Virus record (IMG/VR): IMGVR_UViG_3300044643_002965
Coordinates: 62,001 to 126,000 of that record
From: a virus
Length of the DNA: 64,000 bases
Direction: 5' to 3' (one strand)
Shown here in pieces: positions 53,970 to 62,556 of this stretch. Numbering within the stretch: position 1 is the stretch's first letter; each line of letters begins with the position of its first letter. The notes under the pieces were generated by a model. It was not told the origin of the DNA. It worked only from the letters and a program-made list of their open reading frames with translations, and did no database searches. A program made the translations under genes and the position numbers.

Positions 53970-56471
53970 TTAAACTATTCTTGCGCCAGCTTTAATATTC
54001 CATGAACCGCTACTTATGTTTGCTGACAAGACCATTTTGCCACTATATGTGCCAGTTGTTTCTATTGTTGTTGAAAAATATAAATGTTCAGTAGAACCAT
54101 TAATATCATTTGTTGAAGTTTCTGTATAATCAATAATATCGTTTGATTCATCCCAAACTACAGAAATACTACCTGCCCTAGAAGAATAAGATAAAGTATT
54201 TTTGCAATAATAATCAAAAAATGCTGCATTTCCATCGGTTTTATTAACTGAAAAAATTCCTACATTAGATGTTTGACCGGAAGCAAGACAAGATACTGTT
54301 TTTTGATATCCTTCTGTATTAATTGCAAATATTAAATTACCACTTAAGTTTTCAACACTTAAAATATTGTTTCCATAAGGAGTGTCATTGATAGAAAACA
54401 AATTTCCAGAGATTCCATCTACGCTGAATACAGTAGATCCGCTTGCTGTGGATTGAATATTTAAAGTTGTTCCATCATATGTCAGATTGGATTCTGCATC
54501 TGCTTGTTTTGAGCCAGAAGCCAAGCTTGTTAAAATTCTGTTATCGCTTTCATTGTTAATTGTAAATGCTACAGAATTTAAAAGCCCAGAGCTTAAATGA
54601 TTTATGCCAATCTGTCCGCTAGCTATACTACCAGAAATAACAGAATCATTTCCAAGCATTCCACTTGTAATTAATCCAGATGTTATAAATCCACTTGCAA
54701 GATTGAACCAAGCAATTACACCAGATGCTACCTTGCCACTTATAACAGCATTGTCTGCAACATCAGCACTAATTACTGCGCCAGATGCGATGTGATCTGC
54801 TGTGATTGAGCCAGATGCTATTGCGTATTGCCCAACACTTCCAGAAGCGATTGAACCGGAAGTTACAGATCCCGATGCCATGCTGTTTGCAGTAACATAA
54901 CTGTTTACCCACATTCCAGCTTCATACATCAAAAATTGGTTGTTTACAGCAGTTGCGGCATTAACATCAGTTAAATCATTTATTGTTTGTCCTGTTACGC
55001 CACCGCCGCCACCTGCTGTATTTCTAAATTGACCAGCTTGAATAAACAAGCATTGTGCCGAGTCATTTAATGCTGATGCATTACCTTTTGCAATAATATA
55101 ACCAATAAACACAGCAGCATTGGTGGTAAATCCGTCTTCACTAAATGATTCTACAAATATGTTTTGGGCTGCTAGAGCTGTGCTTGTATAGGTTGCTCTA
55201 CCATAGTAAATATAAACATTATTTGTATCGTTTGGAACAAAAAAGACTCTTTGTATTGTGTATTGCCCGCCACCTATTGGATTTAATGTTCCAGTTCCAT
55301 CATCATAATAGTCGGGAGAAAGATTTGTTACAGGAGTTGCAAAAGTAAATTTGCCCGGTGTTGCAGATCTATAAACATAATTAAAATTTACTGTTGTTTT
55401 TTGGGAGTCTGTTATTACACTTGGGCTGTTTGGGTTTAAATTATAATTTCCACCAAATGAAAACGAAGTTCCAGCTTCTCTGTTTACTTGAAGATTTGCT
55501 CCATTTGCAAAAAGATTAAGCCCTTCGACTTTTACACTGCCAAAAACTCTAGCAAATGTATTAAGTTGAGAAATACCAGCATATCCAACGCTTGGATGTG
55601 TATGTATGTTGTTTATAATTGTTCCGCTTAAATGAACAACATATCCCAAAACAATTTCTTGTAAAAATTCATTTAATGTAAATGGATCGTTTTGTTTTAC
55701 TACAGCGCCGCCTGAATTAATAGAAATATATGTTATACTTCCAGAATATATTGGCGTTTGATTGGTAATTTGATTCCATTGAACATATGTTAATTGTGGA
55801 TCGCCAGAAGAGTTTCCTCTAGGAACTAATATCATTCCGGTGCCAGAGCCAATGTTAAATGTAGAGGCTCCAGAATTGAAAGTTAAGGCACCGCCAAATA
55901 ACAAACCAGTATTTAATTGTTCTAAAGTTCTTTCGGAAAAAACGGCTCCAGATGCCAGCATATTCAGATTAATTACACCAGAAGCAATTGTTCCGCTAAC
56001 GACAGATTCGTTTCCTAGCATTCCGCTGGTTACTGCGCCGGAAGCGATATTGCCATAAGATACTGCTCCAGAATTGATCTGTCCGCTGTTAATTGCACTT
56101 TGTGATATGTGGAATGTTCCAATTGTTCCAGAAGCGATGCTTCCAGAAACTACTGCAAAATTGCCAATATATCCGCTTGTAATAATTCCCGAAGTTAATG
56201 AAAACGAACCTGAAGATACACCGCCTCCAGAAAATTCAACTAAATCGCTGTCTGTGGTTCCGTTTTTATACCAATACTTGTATGAAGTTCCGCCAACAAT
56301 AAGGCGAACTTCCATAGATTGAAACCTGATGCCAGATGGTATTGCAGAATTTGCGGCAGCTATTGCTGTTGCCAAATCAGCCCCAGTATAAGGACCAGAC
56401 CACGAATCAACAGGGACTGCTTGTACTGGCTGAATTCCAAACGGTATTTGTAATCCTGGTGTTAATGGCAT
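53970..56471 (-). CDS. Tail fibre with PVDSWSGPY-type N-terminus
   Basis: 833 residues. The N-terminus (1-80; IPFGIQPVQAVPVDSWSGPY, YKYWYKNGTTDSDLVEF) resembles the virion-attachment start of many phage tail proteins. ASGxI repeats (90-185) come next. The ~300-residue LEQLNTGLLFGG...TAGGGGGVTGQT module (about 190-500), shared with the 2564-residue fibre, follows. More repeats lead to a tip domain (about 690-833; DYTETSTNDING) shared with the 751-residue fibre. AGGAT lies before the ATG, 8 nt after the upstream gene. It thus joins the N- and C-terminal parts used in two other fibres of the window. Confidence 0.85.
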   Translation of the reverse strand: MPLTPGLQIPFGIQPVQAVPVDSWSGPYTGADLATAIAAANSAIPSGIRFQSMEVRLIVGGTSYKYWYKNGTTDSDLVEFSGGGVSSGSFSLTSGIITSGYIGNFAVVSGSIASGTIGTFHISQSAINSGQINSGAVSYGNIASGAVTSGMLGNESVVSGTIASGVINLNMLASGAVFSERTLEQLNTGLLFGGALTFNSGASTFNIGSGTGMILVPRGNSSGDPQLTYVQWNQITNQTPIYSGSITYISINSGGAVVKQNDPFTLNEFLQEIVLGYVVHLSGTIINNIHTHPSVGYAGISQLNTFARVFGSVKVEGLNLFANGANLQVNREAGTSFSFGGNYNLNPNSPSVITDSQKTTVNFNYVYRSATPGKFTFATPVTNLSPDYYDDGTGTLNPIGGGQYTIQRVFFVPNDTNNVYIYYGRATYTSTALAAQNIFVESFSEDGFTTNAAVFIGYIIAKGNASALNDSAQCLFIQAGQFRNTAGGGGGVTGQTINDLTDVNAATAVNNQFLMYEAGMWVNSYVTANSMASGSVTSGSIASGSVGQYAIASGSITADHIASGAVISADVADNAVISGKVASGVIAWFNLASGFITSGLITSGMLGNDSVISGSIASGQIGINHLSSGLLNSVAFTINNESDNRILTSLASGSKQADAESNLTYDGTTLNIQSTASGSTVFSVDGISGNLFSINDTPYGNNILSVENLSGNLIFAINTEGYQKTVSCLASGQTSNVGIFSVNKTDGNAAFFDYYCKNTLSYSSRAGSISVVWDESNDIIDYTETSTNDINGSTEHLYFSTTIETTGTYSGKMVLSANISSGSWNIKAGARIV

Positions 56472-56479
56472 TTTTTATC

Positions 56480-58282
56480 CTAATTCCTTGTTACTACATG
56501 TTCGTGGTTTTCTGTATATGGTGTAGCATTATCTAAAATATATACATTGTAGTTTACAGGATTACCCCCAGCGTTGCTTACATCAATTTGATTGTTTAGA
56601 TATGCCGTTGTAATATTTGTGTTCAAAGCTGTTGTATCAATTACAGATGTTATTGTTTTGCCAGATGGCATAGCTATTGCAAAATTATCATCTGTAGTTC
56701 CTGTGTTTAGTGTAAATGGATTAGAGCCACTTGTAAATATTCTGTTTGATAAAGACCTAATATTTGCACTAGTAGCTGTTCCAGAAGTTATAGAAGATGA
56801 AGGTCCATACCATATCATATTGAGGAAATTGACAGTACTTGTAGTCCCATTAGTTGTTTGCTGTTGATCTGTAACTGCAACTCTGTAATTTACAGTCGAA
56901 ACGCCAGAAAGAACTGAATCGCTATGTGTTATTGGACCGAAGTTAACAGTAGAAGAGCCAGAAATATTTGTTGAAGAGCCAATGTTAATCCATGAGGAGC
57001 CACTGTAATTAAATTGCAATTGATAAGTTTGCATGTTTACAAGAGAAGAGTTTCTCGCAATAGTGCCGCCAAGTTTTGATGAATAATTGCCTATTTCTCT
57101 TAAAGAATTAGTTTCTGGAGATGTAATAGTACTTCCAGAGATATAGAGTGTTATCGATGGTGCTGTGTAAGATCCAAAAGAAACACTTGCAGAAGCTCTT
57201 CCAGACATATTTGCAGAATCTATGAAAGTATATTGATAATCGTATGTTGAAGTGTTTCCAAAAGTATTTGTATCAGTATGAAGATATGATCCAGACCATA
57301 TGCTTCCACTATAAAGCGATGTCCATGCTCCAGCGCCGCCTCTTCTAAATTCAAGAACTGCTAAATATCCTGAAGCTCCATTTGTATTAACTGTAGCAGA
57401 ATATGTTAGTGTATTACTTATACTTGTTGCTCCATAAAGATAAGAAGTTGGGCTTCTTGTTAAATTTACAGTTGGAGATGCGGGCTGTGATACTGTGATA
57501 TTTGCAGTTGCCTGCCCAGACATATTAGAAGAATCTACAAATGTATATCTGTAATTAAATGGTTCTGAATCTGTTATTAGTTTTGTTCCGCTATGAAGAA
57601 CGCTTCCAGAATAAATAGCGCCAGAATATAATATTGACCAGCTTCCGGTGTTATTTTTGCGATATTCTACTGAAGCAGTTTTAGAAGAAGCCCCAATGGT
57701 GTTTATTACTGCTTGATAAGAAATTGTATTTGCAAATGAAGATAAACCATAAAGATACGAAATTGGAGATCCTGATACAAATACATCTGGAGATTTTGGC
57801 TCTGCTATAGCCATTTGTATAACATCAACTGGAGTTTTGCCAGATGATGGTATTGTTTCGCCGTTTATATATCTTCCAAATGTTTTTCCAGATGACAAGC
57901 TGACTGTAAGATCGGTGGTATAAACAAATCCAGAATTTAAATGAATATAACCAATTTGACCAGATGCAATGCTTCCAGAAACAACGGCTTCATTTCCAAT
58001 TAATCCACTTACTATAGATCCAGATGTAACTGATCCGCCGCCAGTAGCAGATATTTCATAATTATTGTTTGCATCTACTATTATCGAAACGCCTGTTCCA
58101 GGCTGTATTAATCCACTTAAAAGGTGAAATCCTCCAATTTGTCCAGAGCCTATACTTCCAGAAAGAACTGAACTATTTCCTAAATATCCACTTGTTATAG
58201 AACCAGATATTTTGGGCAAATAAAGCTGATCTGCTCTTGCTTTTGTAAGTCCAGGGTTAAAATTAGGCTGTCCATTAATCAT
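56480..58282 (-). CDS. Ig-like-repeat virion protein
   Basis: 600 residues. Short ASGxI repeats at the N-terminus (1-130) are followed by LSSGKTFGRYINGETIPSSGKTP (about 152-174), a motif found in phage structural proteins. Then come three Ig-like beta repeats of about 85 residues (SYLYGxSSxxNTxSY ... YRYTFVDSSNMSG / YQYTFIDSANMSG, about 195-400), further beta regions and an IAMPSGKTITSV segment near the end. Role: structural baseplate- or fibre-associated protein (inferred). 2 nt after the 152-residue gene and 8 nt before the 833-residue gene, suggesting one transcript. Confidence 0.8.
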   Translation of the reverse strand: MINGQPNFNPGLTKARADQLYLPKISGSITSGYLGNSSVLSGSIGSGQIGGFHLLSGLIQPGTGVSIIVDANNNYEISATGGGSVTSGSIVSGLIGNEAVVSGSIASGQIGYIHLNSGFVYTTDLTVSLSSGKTFGRYINGETIPSSGKTPVDVIQMAIAEPKSPDVFVSGSPISYLYGLSSFANTISYQAVINTIGASSKTASVEYRKNNTGSWSILYSGAIYSGSVLHSGTKLITDSEPFNYRYTFVDSSNMSGQATANITVSQPASPTVNLTRSPTSYLYGATSISNTLTYSATVNTNGASGYLAVLEFRRGGAGAWTSLYSGSIWSGSYLHTDTNTFGNTSTYDYQYTFIDSANMSGRASASVSFGSYTAPSITLYISGSTITSPETNSLREIGNYSSKLGGTIARNSSLVNMQTYQLQFNYSGSSWINIGSSTNISGSSTVNFGPITHSDSVLSGVSTVNYRVAVTDQQQTTNGTTSTVNFLNMIWYGPSSSITSGTATSANIRSLSNRIFTSGSNPFTLNTGTTDDNFAIAMPSGKTITSVIDTTALNTNITTAYLNNQIDVSNAGGNPVNYNVYILDNATPYTENHEHVVTRN

Positions 58283-58284
58283 TT

Positions 58285-58743
58285 TTAAACACCAATATAT
58301 GAAATAGATTGAGTGCCAGAAGATGATATTGCATATACTTTTTGCACATCATCTATTGGTAGAGTTATTGCTTCACCTGGCCCTAATTCAAATCCATCTG
58401 ATAATACAACACCAGATGTTCCAACAAATATATTTGAAGTATTTGAATTGCTTGATTTTATTGTAACTGCAACATTTATTAATTTTGATGTAGAAGAAAT
58501 AGCGGCTGCAGATGTTGTAACTGAATATTGTCCAAATACAAGGCTTGATCTAGAAACTTTTTGATCTGATGCTATAACAACCGGCCTGCTATTTGCCATT
58601 GAAGCTTGGCCTTGAGCAGCGTCTCTAATTACCAGTCCTATTGCGCTTGATGATGGCAAAGTATTTGTTAAAGCCACAACAGAACTGTTTGCATCAGTTA
58701 TTTGTATGGGAGCCGCAGTTTGAATTCTAGTTAAGTCAGCCAT
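58285..58743 (-). CDS. Small phage structural protein
   Basis: 152 residues, beta-rich. MANSRPVVIASDQ, VAVTIKSSNSNTSNIFVG, ELGPGEAITLPID and VYAISSSGTQSISYIGV are a pattern seen in small tail/head-associated proteins of many tailed phages. It heads a four-gene fibre block ending at 51583. The ribosome-binding site is weak (AAAGG). The 138-nt gap upstream holds no gene and no clear promoter. Confidence 0.75.
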   Translation of the reverse strand: MADLTRIQTAAPIQITDANSSVVALTNTLPSSSAIGLVIRDAAQGQASMANSRPVVIASDQKVSRSSLVFGQYSVTTSAAAISSTSKLINVAVTIKSSNSNTSNIFVGTSGVVLSDGFELGPGEAITLPIDDVQKVYAISSSGTQSISYIGV

Positions 58744-58881
58744 TTATTAGCCTTTGTATAAACAATAACTAGCACCAATATATTAAAAACATATTGGGGC
58801 TAGATTATTTAGTTCAAGATAGTACTTTTTTATAAAAATTGAATCAAAAAACAAAACCCATATTAATTAAAATAGTTGAGA

Positions 58882-60039
58882 CTATTCATACATTATATTT
58901 GCTTCTTTATCAAGATGTTTGCACATAATAGATGTATCTATAAGAAGTTTGTAATTTTTATCTCTTGCTTTTTGTGAAATAAAGCTATCTTGAGTAAGGC
59001 TATCTGTAGTCATAAAATATGGTTTTTCTAATTCTTTAAATAATGAAACTGGGAACAAGGTAAATCCCATAGGAACGCTATAGACTTCATGTATATTACC
59101 ATCTGGCTGCAAATCTGTTCTGTATCCATCTTTAATTATTATTGCTGTTCCTTGTCTAGATTTGTTTTTTCTTGGGTACCAACCACCTACTATACATTTT
59201 TCTTTACTATTTCTATAACTTTTAATTAATTTTACGAATCCATCTTCTGGAGGAAAAGTATCATCTTCAACTGTTAGGATAAAATCAGCATTATCTTCTA
59301 GTGCTATTTTTACAGCATGGTTGTATGCTCCATCTACAGTCATGCTATGTACATTTGTTACTTTTACTTGAAGACCTGCTGGCAAATCAAGTTTTTCGAT
59401 GTTTGGTAATTTTTCTACTTTTTCTCTTGTTGCAACTACTAATAAACATTTTGCATCTCCATTTTCAAGATATTTTTTTTCAACATTTGATGCAAGCGAA
59501 TTGTCTGGAACAGAAGCAAAACCTGCTTGTCTAAGAGCTTCATGGTTTCCAACCCCAACTCTTCCAGTTGCCTGAATATCTTGATAAGCTTGTCTTTGCA
59601 GCCTTTTTGCCCAATAAATTGGTTGATTTGAATCAAGCTCTTCTCTAGTGTATTTTTTTGGAAATGCTTGCCAAATTTTATACAAAGCCTCAAATTCTCT
59701 TAATGCTCCCAGCATAGCCCGATCTTGTTCTTCTAAATCTATTTTTAGTAGATCTGCTTCAATTTGATCTAATTCTGTGTTTTTAGATTCATATTCATTA
59801 ATTTTTATTTGAAGCTTTCTCTTGTTTAACTTAGCTCTTCTAATGTTATCATATTTAACCATCATTTCTAGAACACATTGCGAATATTGTGTTTCTATAG
59901 TATCATGTTGGCCAACAACAAAGTTTTGCAAAACATATTCTGTTCTAGGCTGTTGAATCTCATCAAAAGCGCTTTCCATATCTTTTATAAGTTTTATTAT
60001 ATTATCAATTCTGTCTTCTATGTTAATAATTTCTTGCAT
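58882..60039 (-). CDS. Coiled-coil protein fused to GT-A-like glycosyltransferase domain
   Basis: 385 residues. The N-terminal half (1-170) is helical with a probable coiled coil (about 55-125; KYDNIRRAKLNKRKLQIKI heptads, then LDLEEQ-type helices) and a conserved-looking FVVGQHDT. The C-terminal half (about 195-385) has FILTVEDDTFPP (253-264; EDD 258-260), VGGWYPRKN, MGFTLFP and DTSIMCKH (368-375). This is the same layout as the 218-residue GT-like protein at 19449-20105. Likely transfers a sugar, with the coiled coil for oligomerisation or docking to virion assembly. TTGAGG precedes the ATG. Lies upstream of the structural block. Confidence 0.72.
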   Translation of the reverse strand: MQEIINIEDRIDNIIKLIKDMESAFDEIQQPRTEYVLQNFVVGQHDTIETQYSQCVLEMMVKYDNIRRAKLNKRKLQIKINEYESKNTELDQIEADLLKIDLEEQDRAMLGALREFEALYKIWQAFPKKYTREELDSNQPIYWAKRLQRQAYQDIQATGRVGVGNHEALRQAGFASVPDNSLASNVEKKYLENGDAKCLLVVATREKVEKLPNIEKLDLPAGLQVKVTNVHSMTVDGAYNHAVKIALEDNADFILTVEDDTFPPEDGFVKLIKSYRNSKEKCIVGGWYPRKNKSRQGTAIIIKDGYRTDLQPDGNIHEVYSVPMGFTLFPVSLFKELEKPYFMTTDSLTQDSFISQKARDKNYKLLIDTSIMCKHLDKEANIMYE

Positions 60040-60080
60040 GGGTACCTCAAAAATATAAGAGTAACTATCCTAAATATAGC

Positions 60081-60617
60081 ATGGAAAATCCTCTTAAAGA
60101 TGTAACCGAAATTGTCCAAGTGACACCTGAAGAATTAGCAGAAATATTCGTAGAATATTTGGGGAAAAAATATACGCTTATAAAAGAAGCTGTAGAAACA
60201 TCAAGATACGCAGTTGATGTAAATTATAAAACTACTATGGATGATACAAACTTTGGATTTGCTAAAATTGCTTTAGGATATGTTAGTGCTGCTCTTAAGA
60301 GAATGGGATATCATGTAAAATTAGTTTTTACTGAAAAGCCTTTAAGAGTTATAGTTTCATCAAGAAATTGGGATGATGGAGAATGGGTTGGAATGATTTG
60401 TTATAATGCTCAACTTGGATATTTTATTTTATCTAAAGGTTATTATAATAGAATGAAAAAATCAGTTAATGTGGTGCAATCTGAAAAAATAGAAGCTAAA
60501 CCGTCTGCAAGTGATTTAGCTTCTAAACTAAAAGAAAAGATGGCAAGTATTGAAAACTTGCCACCTAAGAAAAATTTAGAAATAAAAATTAATTTAAAAC
60601 GTGGTCCTAAATCTTAG
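60081..60617 (+). CDS. Unknown protein
   Basis: 178 residues, not recognised. N-terminal helices (VTPEELAEIFVEYLGKKY), then a mixed alpha/beta core (FAKIALGYVSAALKRMGYHVKLV; LRVIVSSRNWDDGEWVGMICYN), and a Lys-rich helical tail (SDLASKLKEKM...KKNLEIKINLKRG). No signal or membrane segment. Divergent from the coiled-coil GT gene with a 41-nt gap. Its stop overlaps the convergent 60614-61168 gene by 4 nt. A basic tail could suit nucleic-acid or virion contact; function not assigned. Confidence 0.65.
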   Translation: MENPLKDVTEIVQVTPEELAEIFVEYLGKKYTLIKEAVETSRYAVDVNYKTTMDDTNFGFAKIALGYVSAALKRMGYHVKLVFTEKPLRVIVSSRNWDDGEWVGMICYNAQLGYFILSKGYYNRMKKSVNVVQSEKIEAKPSASDLASKLKEKMASIENLPPKKNLEIKINLKRGPKS

Positions 60618-61168
60618 TCGCTGATTACATCAATACCAGCCATAGGATTTTCGGTTAGAAGAACATCTTCTTCATTTTGTCTAGCCGAAGGAATCTTATG
60701 ATCTTTGATTACCTTTGGCGTTTCACGAACTAGATGCTCTTTCTTTCCGTCAAAAGTAACCTTGTCTGGTTGGTCTAGAATTAACTTTTCCATTTTATCT
60801 CCTTGTGATGTTTCACAAACAATTGTAGCAGATTCTGTCAATGTTTTGTTAGCTACGGCTTCAGTAGCAACTACTTGCTGGACAGCAACAGGGGCATCGA
60901 CTACAGGTTCTGGGGTATCTACGCTTTTGGGCTGTAAAACTTGCATAATTCGTATGTCGCCAGTCTTTACGAAAGCAACAAAATATTCGTCGCCGTGAAA
61001 AGTTTGTTTTGGGCCAATCATTTTCTTGCCACATAAAGATTTCTTTGGCAGAGAATAATCATGATTTTTATGATTCTGAAAAATATAAGTTACACTTTTA
61101 TCTGCGTCCTTTTGCTCAGAATGAATATGATGTAGTCTTTTCTGCATATCTTCACGACGATTTTTCAT
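60614..61168 (-). CDS. Unknown protein
   Basis: 184 residues, not recognised. A basic His/Lys-rich N-terminus (MKNRREDMQKRLHHIH) precedes a small beta domain (TYIFQNHKNHDYSLPKKSLCGKKMIGP, YFVAFVKTGDIRIMQVL), an Ala/Val/Thr-rich linker (VVDAPVAVQQVVATEAVA) and an acidic C-terminus. AAGGA precedes the ATG. Convergent overlap with the 60081-60617 gene. Confidence 0.62.
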   Translation of the reverse strand: MKNRREDMQKRLHHIHSEQKDADKSVTYIFQNHKNHDYSLPKKSLCGKKMIGPKQTFHGDEYFVAFVKTGDIRIMQVLQPKSVDTPEPVVDAPVAVQQVVATEAVANKTLTESATIVCETSQGDKMEKLILDQPDKVTFDGKKEHLVRETPKVIKDHKIPSARQNEEDVLLTENPMAGIDVISD

Positions 61169-61204
61169 GGCGATCCTTGGTTATAAAAAAATATCTACTA
61201 TTAT

Positions 61205-61210
61205 TATAAT
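61205..61210 (+). promoter_or_regulatory. Possible -10 element TATAAT
   Basis: TATAATGTG lies 28 nt before ATG 61239 in the 70-nt divergent gap. No good -35 is seen. Same hexamer class as at 40824 and 50058. Confidence 0.3.
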
Positions 61211-61238
61211 GTGGGTTTGATAATTTTCGGAGACATTT

Positions 61239-61553
61239 ATGCAGAATACGCCACCACATTGGTATGATGTTTATCCCCAAGGTACTCAGCAAGGTGATAA
61301 TGAGCAAAAAGTATTTACATCATTAGCACGAAATACAAAATGGGTATGGAGAAGTGTTGGGGCGATAGAAAAAGAAACTAATTTAGATAAAGATAAAATA
61401 GAAAAAATTTTATTCAAGTATCTTAAAATAGGTGTTGTATTTCAAAATCCTAAAAATGAAGATCAATGGGGATATTGGGCAAGCGTACCAGAAATGTTAA
61501 ATAACAAACATAAATCTATTAAGCAAGAAGATATTGATAACAGGTTAAACTAA
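61239..61553 (+). CDS. Small winged-helix-like protein
   Basis: 104 residues, not recognised by family. VWRSVGAIEKETNLDKDKIEKILFKYLKIGVVF reads as helix-turn-helix plus wing of an MarR/ArsR-like winged helix, with DQWGYWAS as a possible wing strand. A DNA-binding or regulatory role is a guess from topology only. GGAG lies before the ATG. A strong bidirectional terminator follows directly. Confidence 0.6.
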   Translation: MQNTPPHWYDVYPQGTQQGDNEQKVFTSLARNTKWVWRSVGAIEKETNLDKDKIEKILFKYLKIGVVFQNPKNEDQWGYWASVPEMLNNKHKSIKQEDIDNRLN

Positions 61554-61585
61554 AAAAAGCAGGGTGTTAACCACCCTGCTTTTTA
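61551..61585. terminator. Bidirectional rho-independent terminator
   Basis: A 9-bp stem AGCAGGGTG / CACCCTGCT with loop TTAAC (61558-61580) is flanked by seven A on the left and five T on the right. It serves the plus-strand 61239-61553 gene and the convergent minus-strand gene ending at 61606. Confidence 0.92.
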
Positions 61586-61605
61586 ATTCTATTAATTTTT
61601 TAATA

Positions 61606-61836
61606 TTAAAGGGCTGTATCTTTGCCAGCACCCTTATGATCGACTTTATTATCATCAACTTTGTCGCCCATCTTTTGAAGTGCATCAGCAGCTATAGGCA
61701 TAAAGTATCCGGCAGGATAATGTGAACGAACATAACCATCTGGATAAGCCCAATGAGCGATTCCAGCCCTAGCTGTTTTCTCCATGATTGGTAGTTCTAA
61801 TTTGCTGTTTTCAGCCCATTGTAGAAATGATTTCAT
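61606..61836 (-). CDS. Small conserved-looking phage protein
   Basis: 76 residues from ATG 61836, chosen for GAGGA 8 nt upstream; a longer upstream reading is hydrophobic and lacks a ribosome-binding site. MKSFLQWAENSKLELP, then RAGIAHWAYPDGYVRSHYPAGY and FMPIAADALQKMG. No family is assigned; compact, soluble, Tyr/His-rich middle. Confidence 0.65.
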   Translation of the reverse strand: MKSFLQWAENSKLELPIMEKTARAGIAHWAYPDGYVRSHYPAGYFMPIAADALQKMGDKVDDNKVDHKGAGKDTAL

Positions 61837-61851
61837 AGTTGTCCTCACAAA

Positions 61852-61867
61852 AAGTAGTATACCACTT
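61852..61867. promoter_or_regulatory. Dyad-symmetric element, possible operator
   Basis: AAGTAGTATACCACTT is a near-perfect inverted repeat around GTATAC, 16 nt upstream of ATG 61836 and overlapping a TATACT-like -10 on the minus strand. It could be a repressor site; this is inference from symmetry and position only. Confidence 0.3.
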
Positions 61868-61903
61868 ACTTTTATATAGGGTGTGTATAAAAAAAAATAT
61901 AAA

Positions 61904-62503
61904 ATGAAAACAGAATTTTTAATATTGGAACAAACTGAAAACGATATAGAGAAACATATGTTTGGCTTTTGTAGCAAATGTATGACTGTTTACAGCGATA
62001 ATAAATTTAGTAAATTTGGTTGCAAAACATGCAAAAGAAACTTTTTTTTTGAAGGCAAATATAAAATTATTATTTTTAATATAAAAAGTTTGCTAACAAA
62101 GTTTTTTGACACTTATGAAAGCTGCAGGAGCATTCATTACTTGAAAAAAATTGAAATAGATTTAAAAAAAATATCTGAAAATAATATTTTTTGTAATTAT
62201 GAAGAAAAAAACTTTTGTTTTTATTTTAAATGTAAAGATTTAAACATTGAAAAAAATATAAAAACAGCTTGGGGCATTTATAGAAAATTTAAAGTTAAAT
62301 ATTTAAAAACAAAAGTTAACAAGATTTGCAGTGATTGTTTTAAAATAAATTTTATGAATAGATTACATGGAAAAGAAAAAGAAATACTGTTCTCATTTCC
62401 GGATAATTACCGTTCTACAGCACATAATCCAGCAGTTTTGCCGCATATTCACCTAAGTAGAGAAATTGTTGAAAGAAATTTCAAAAATGATTTGAATCTC
62501 TAG
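61904..62503 (+). CDS. Very AT-rich zinc-ribbon-like protein
   Basis: 199 residues from ATG 61904 (MKTEFLILEQ). CSKCMTVY with CKTC about 20 residues later (FGCKTCKRNF), plus a C-terminal CSDCF, suggest one zinc ribbon and an extra cysteine pair. The middle is Lys/Phe/Asn-rich. Coding bases are markedly more AT-rich than the neighbours and the ribosome-binding site is poor, which may mean low expression or foreign origin. Function unknown. Confidence 0.62.
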   Translation: MKTEFLILEQTENDIEKHMFGFCSKCMTVYSDNKFSKFGCKTCKRNFFFEGKYKIIIFNIKSLLTKFFDTYESCRSIHYLKKIEIDLKKISENNIFCNYEEKNFCFYFKCKDLNIEKNIKTAWGIYRKFKVKYLKTKVNKICSDCFKINFMNRLHGKEKEILFSFPDNYRSTAHNPAVLPHIHLSREIVERNFKNDLNL

Positions 62504-62520
62504 AAAAAAAGAAATACAAT
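62492..62520 (+). promoter_or_regulatory. Sigma70-like promoter TTGAAT-N17-TACAAT
   Basis: TTGAAT (62492-62497) and TACAAT (62515-62520) with exactly 17 nt between, 37 nt before ATG 62557. The best -35/-10 pair in the window. It serves a gene with a strong ribosome-binding site and terminator. Confidence 0.5.
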
Positions 62521-62556
62521 TAAGTGTTCAGTTTTTTATTACCAAAGGAGGCTCAC

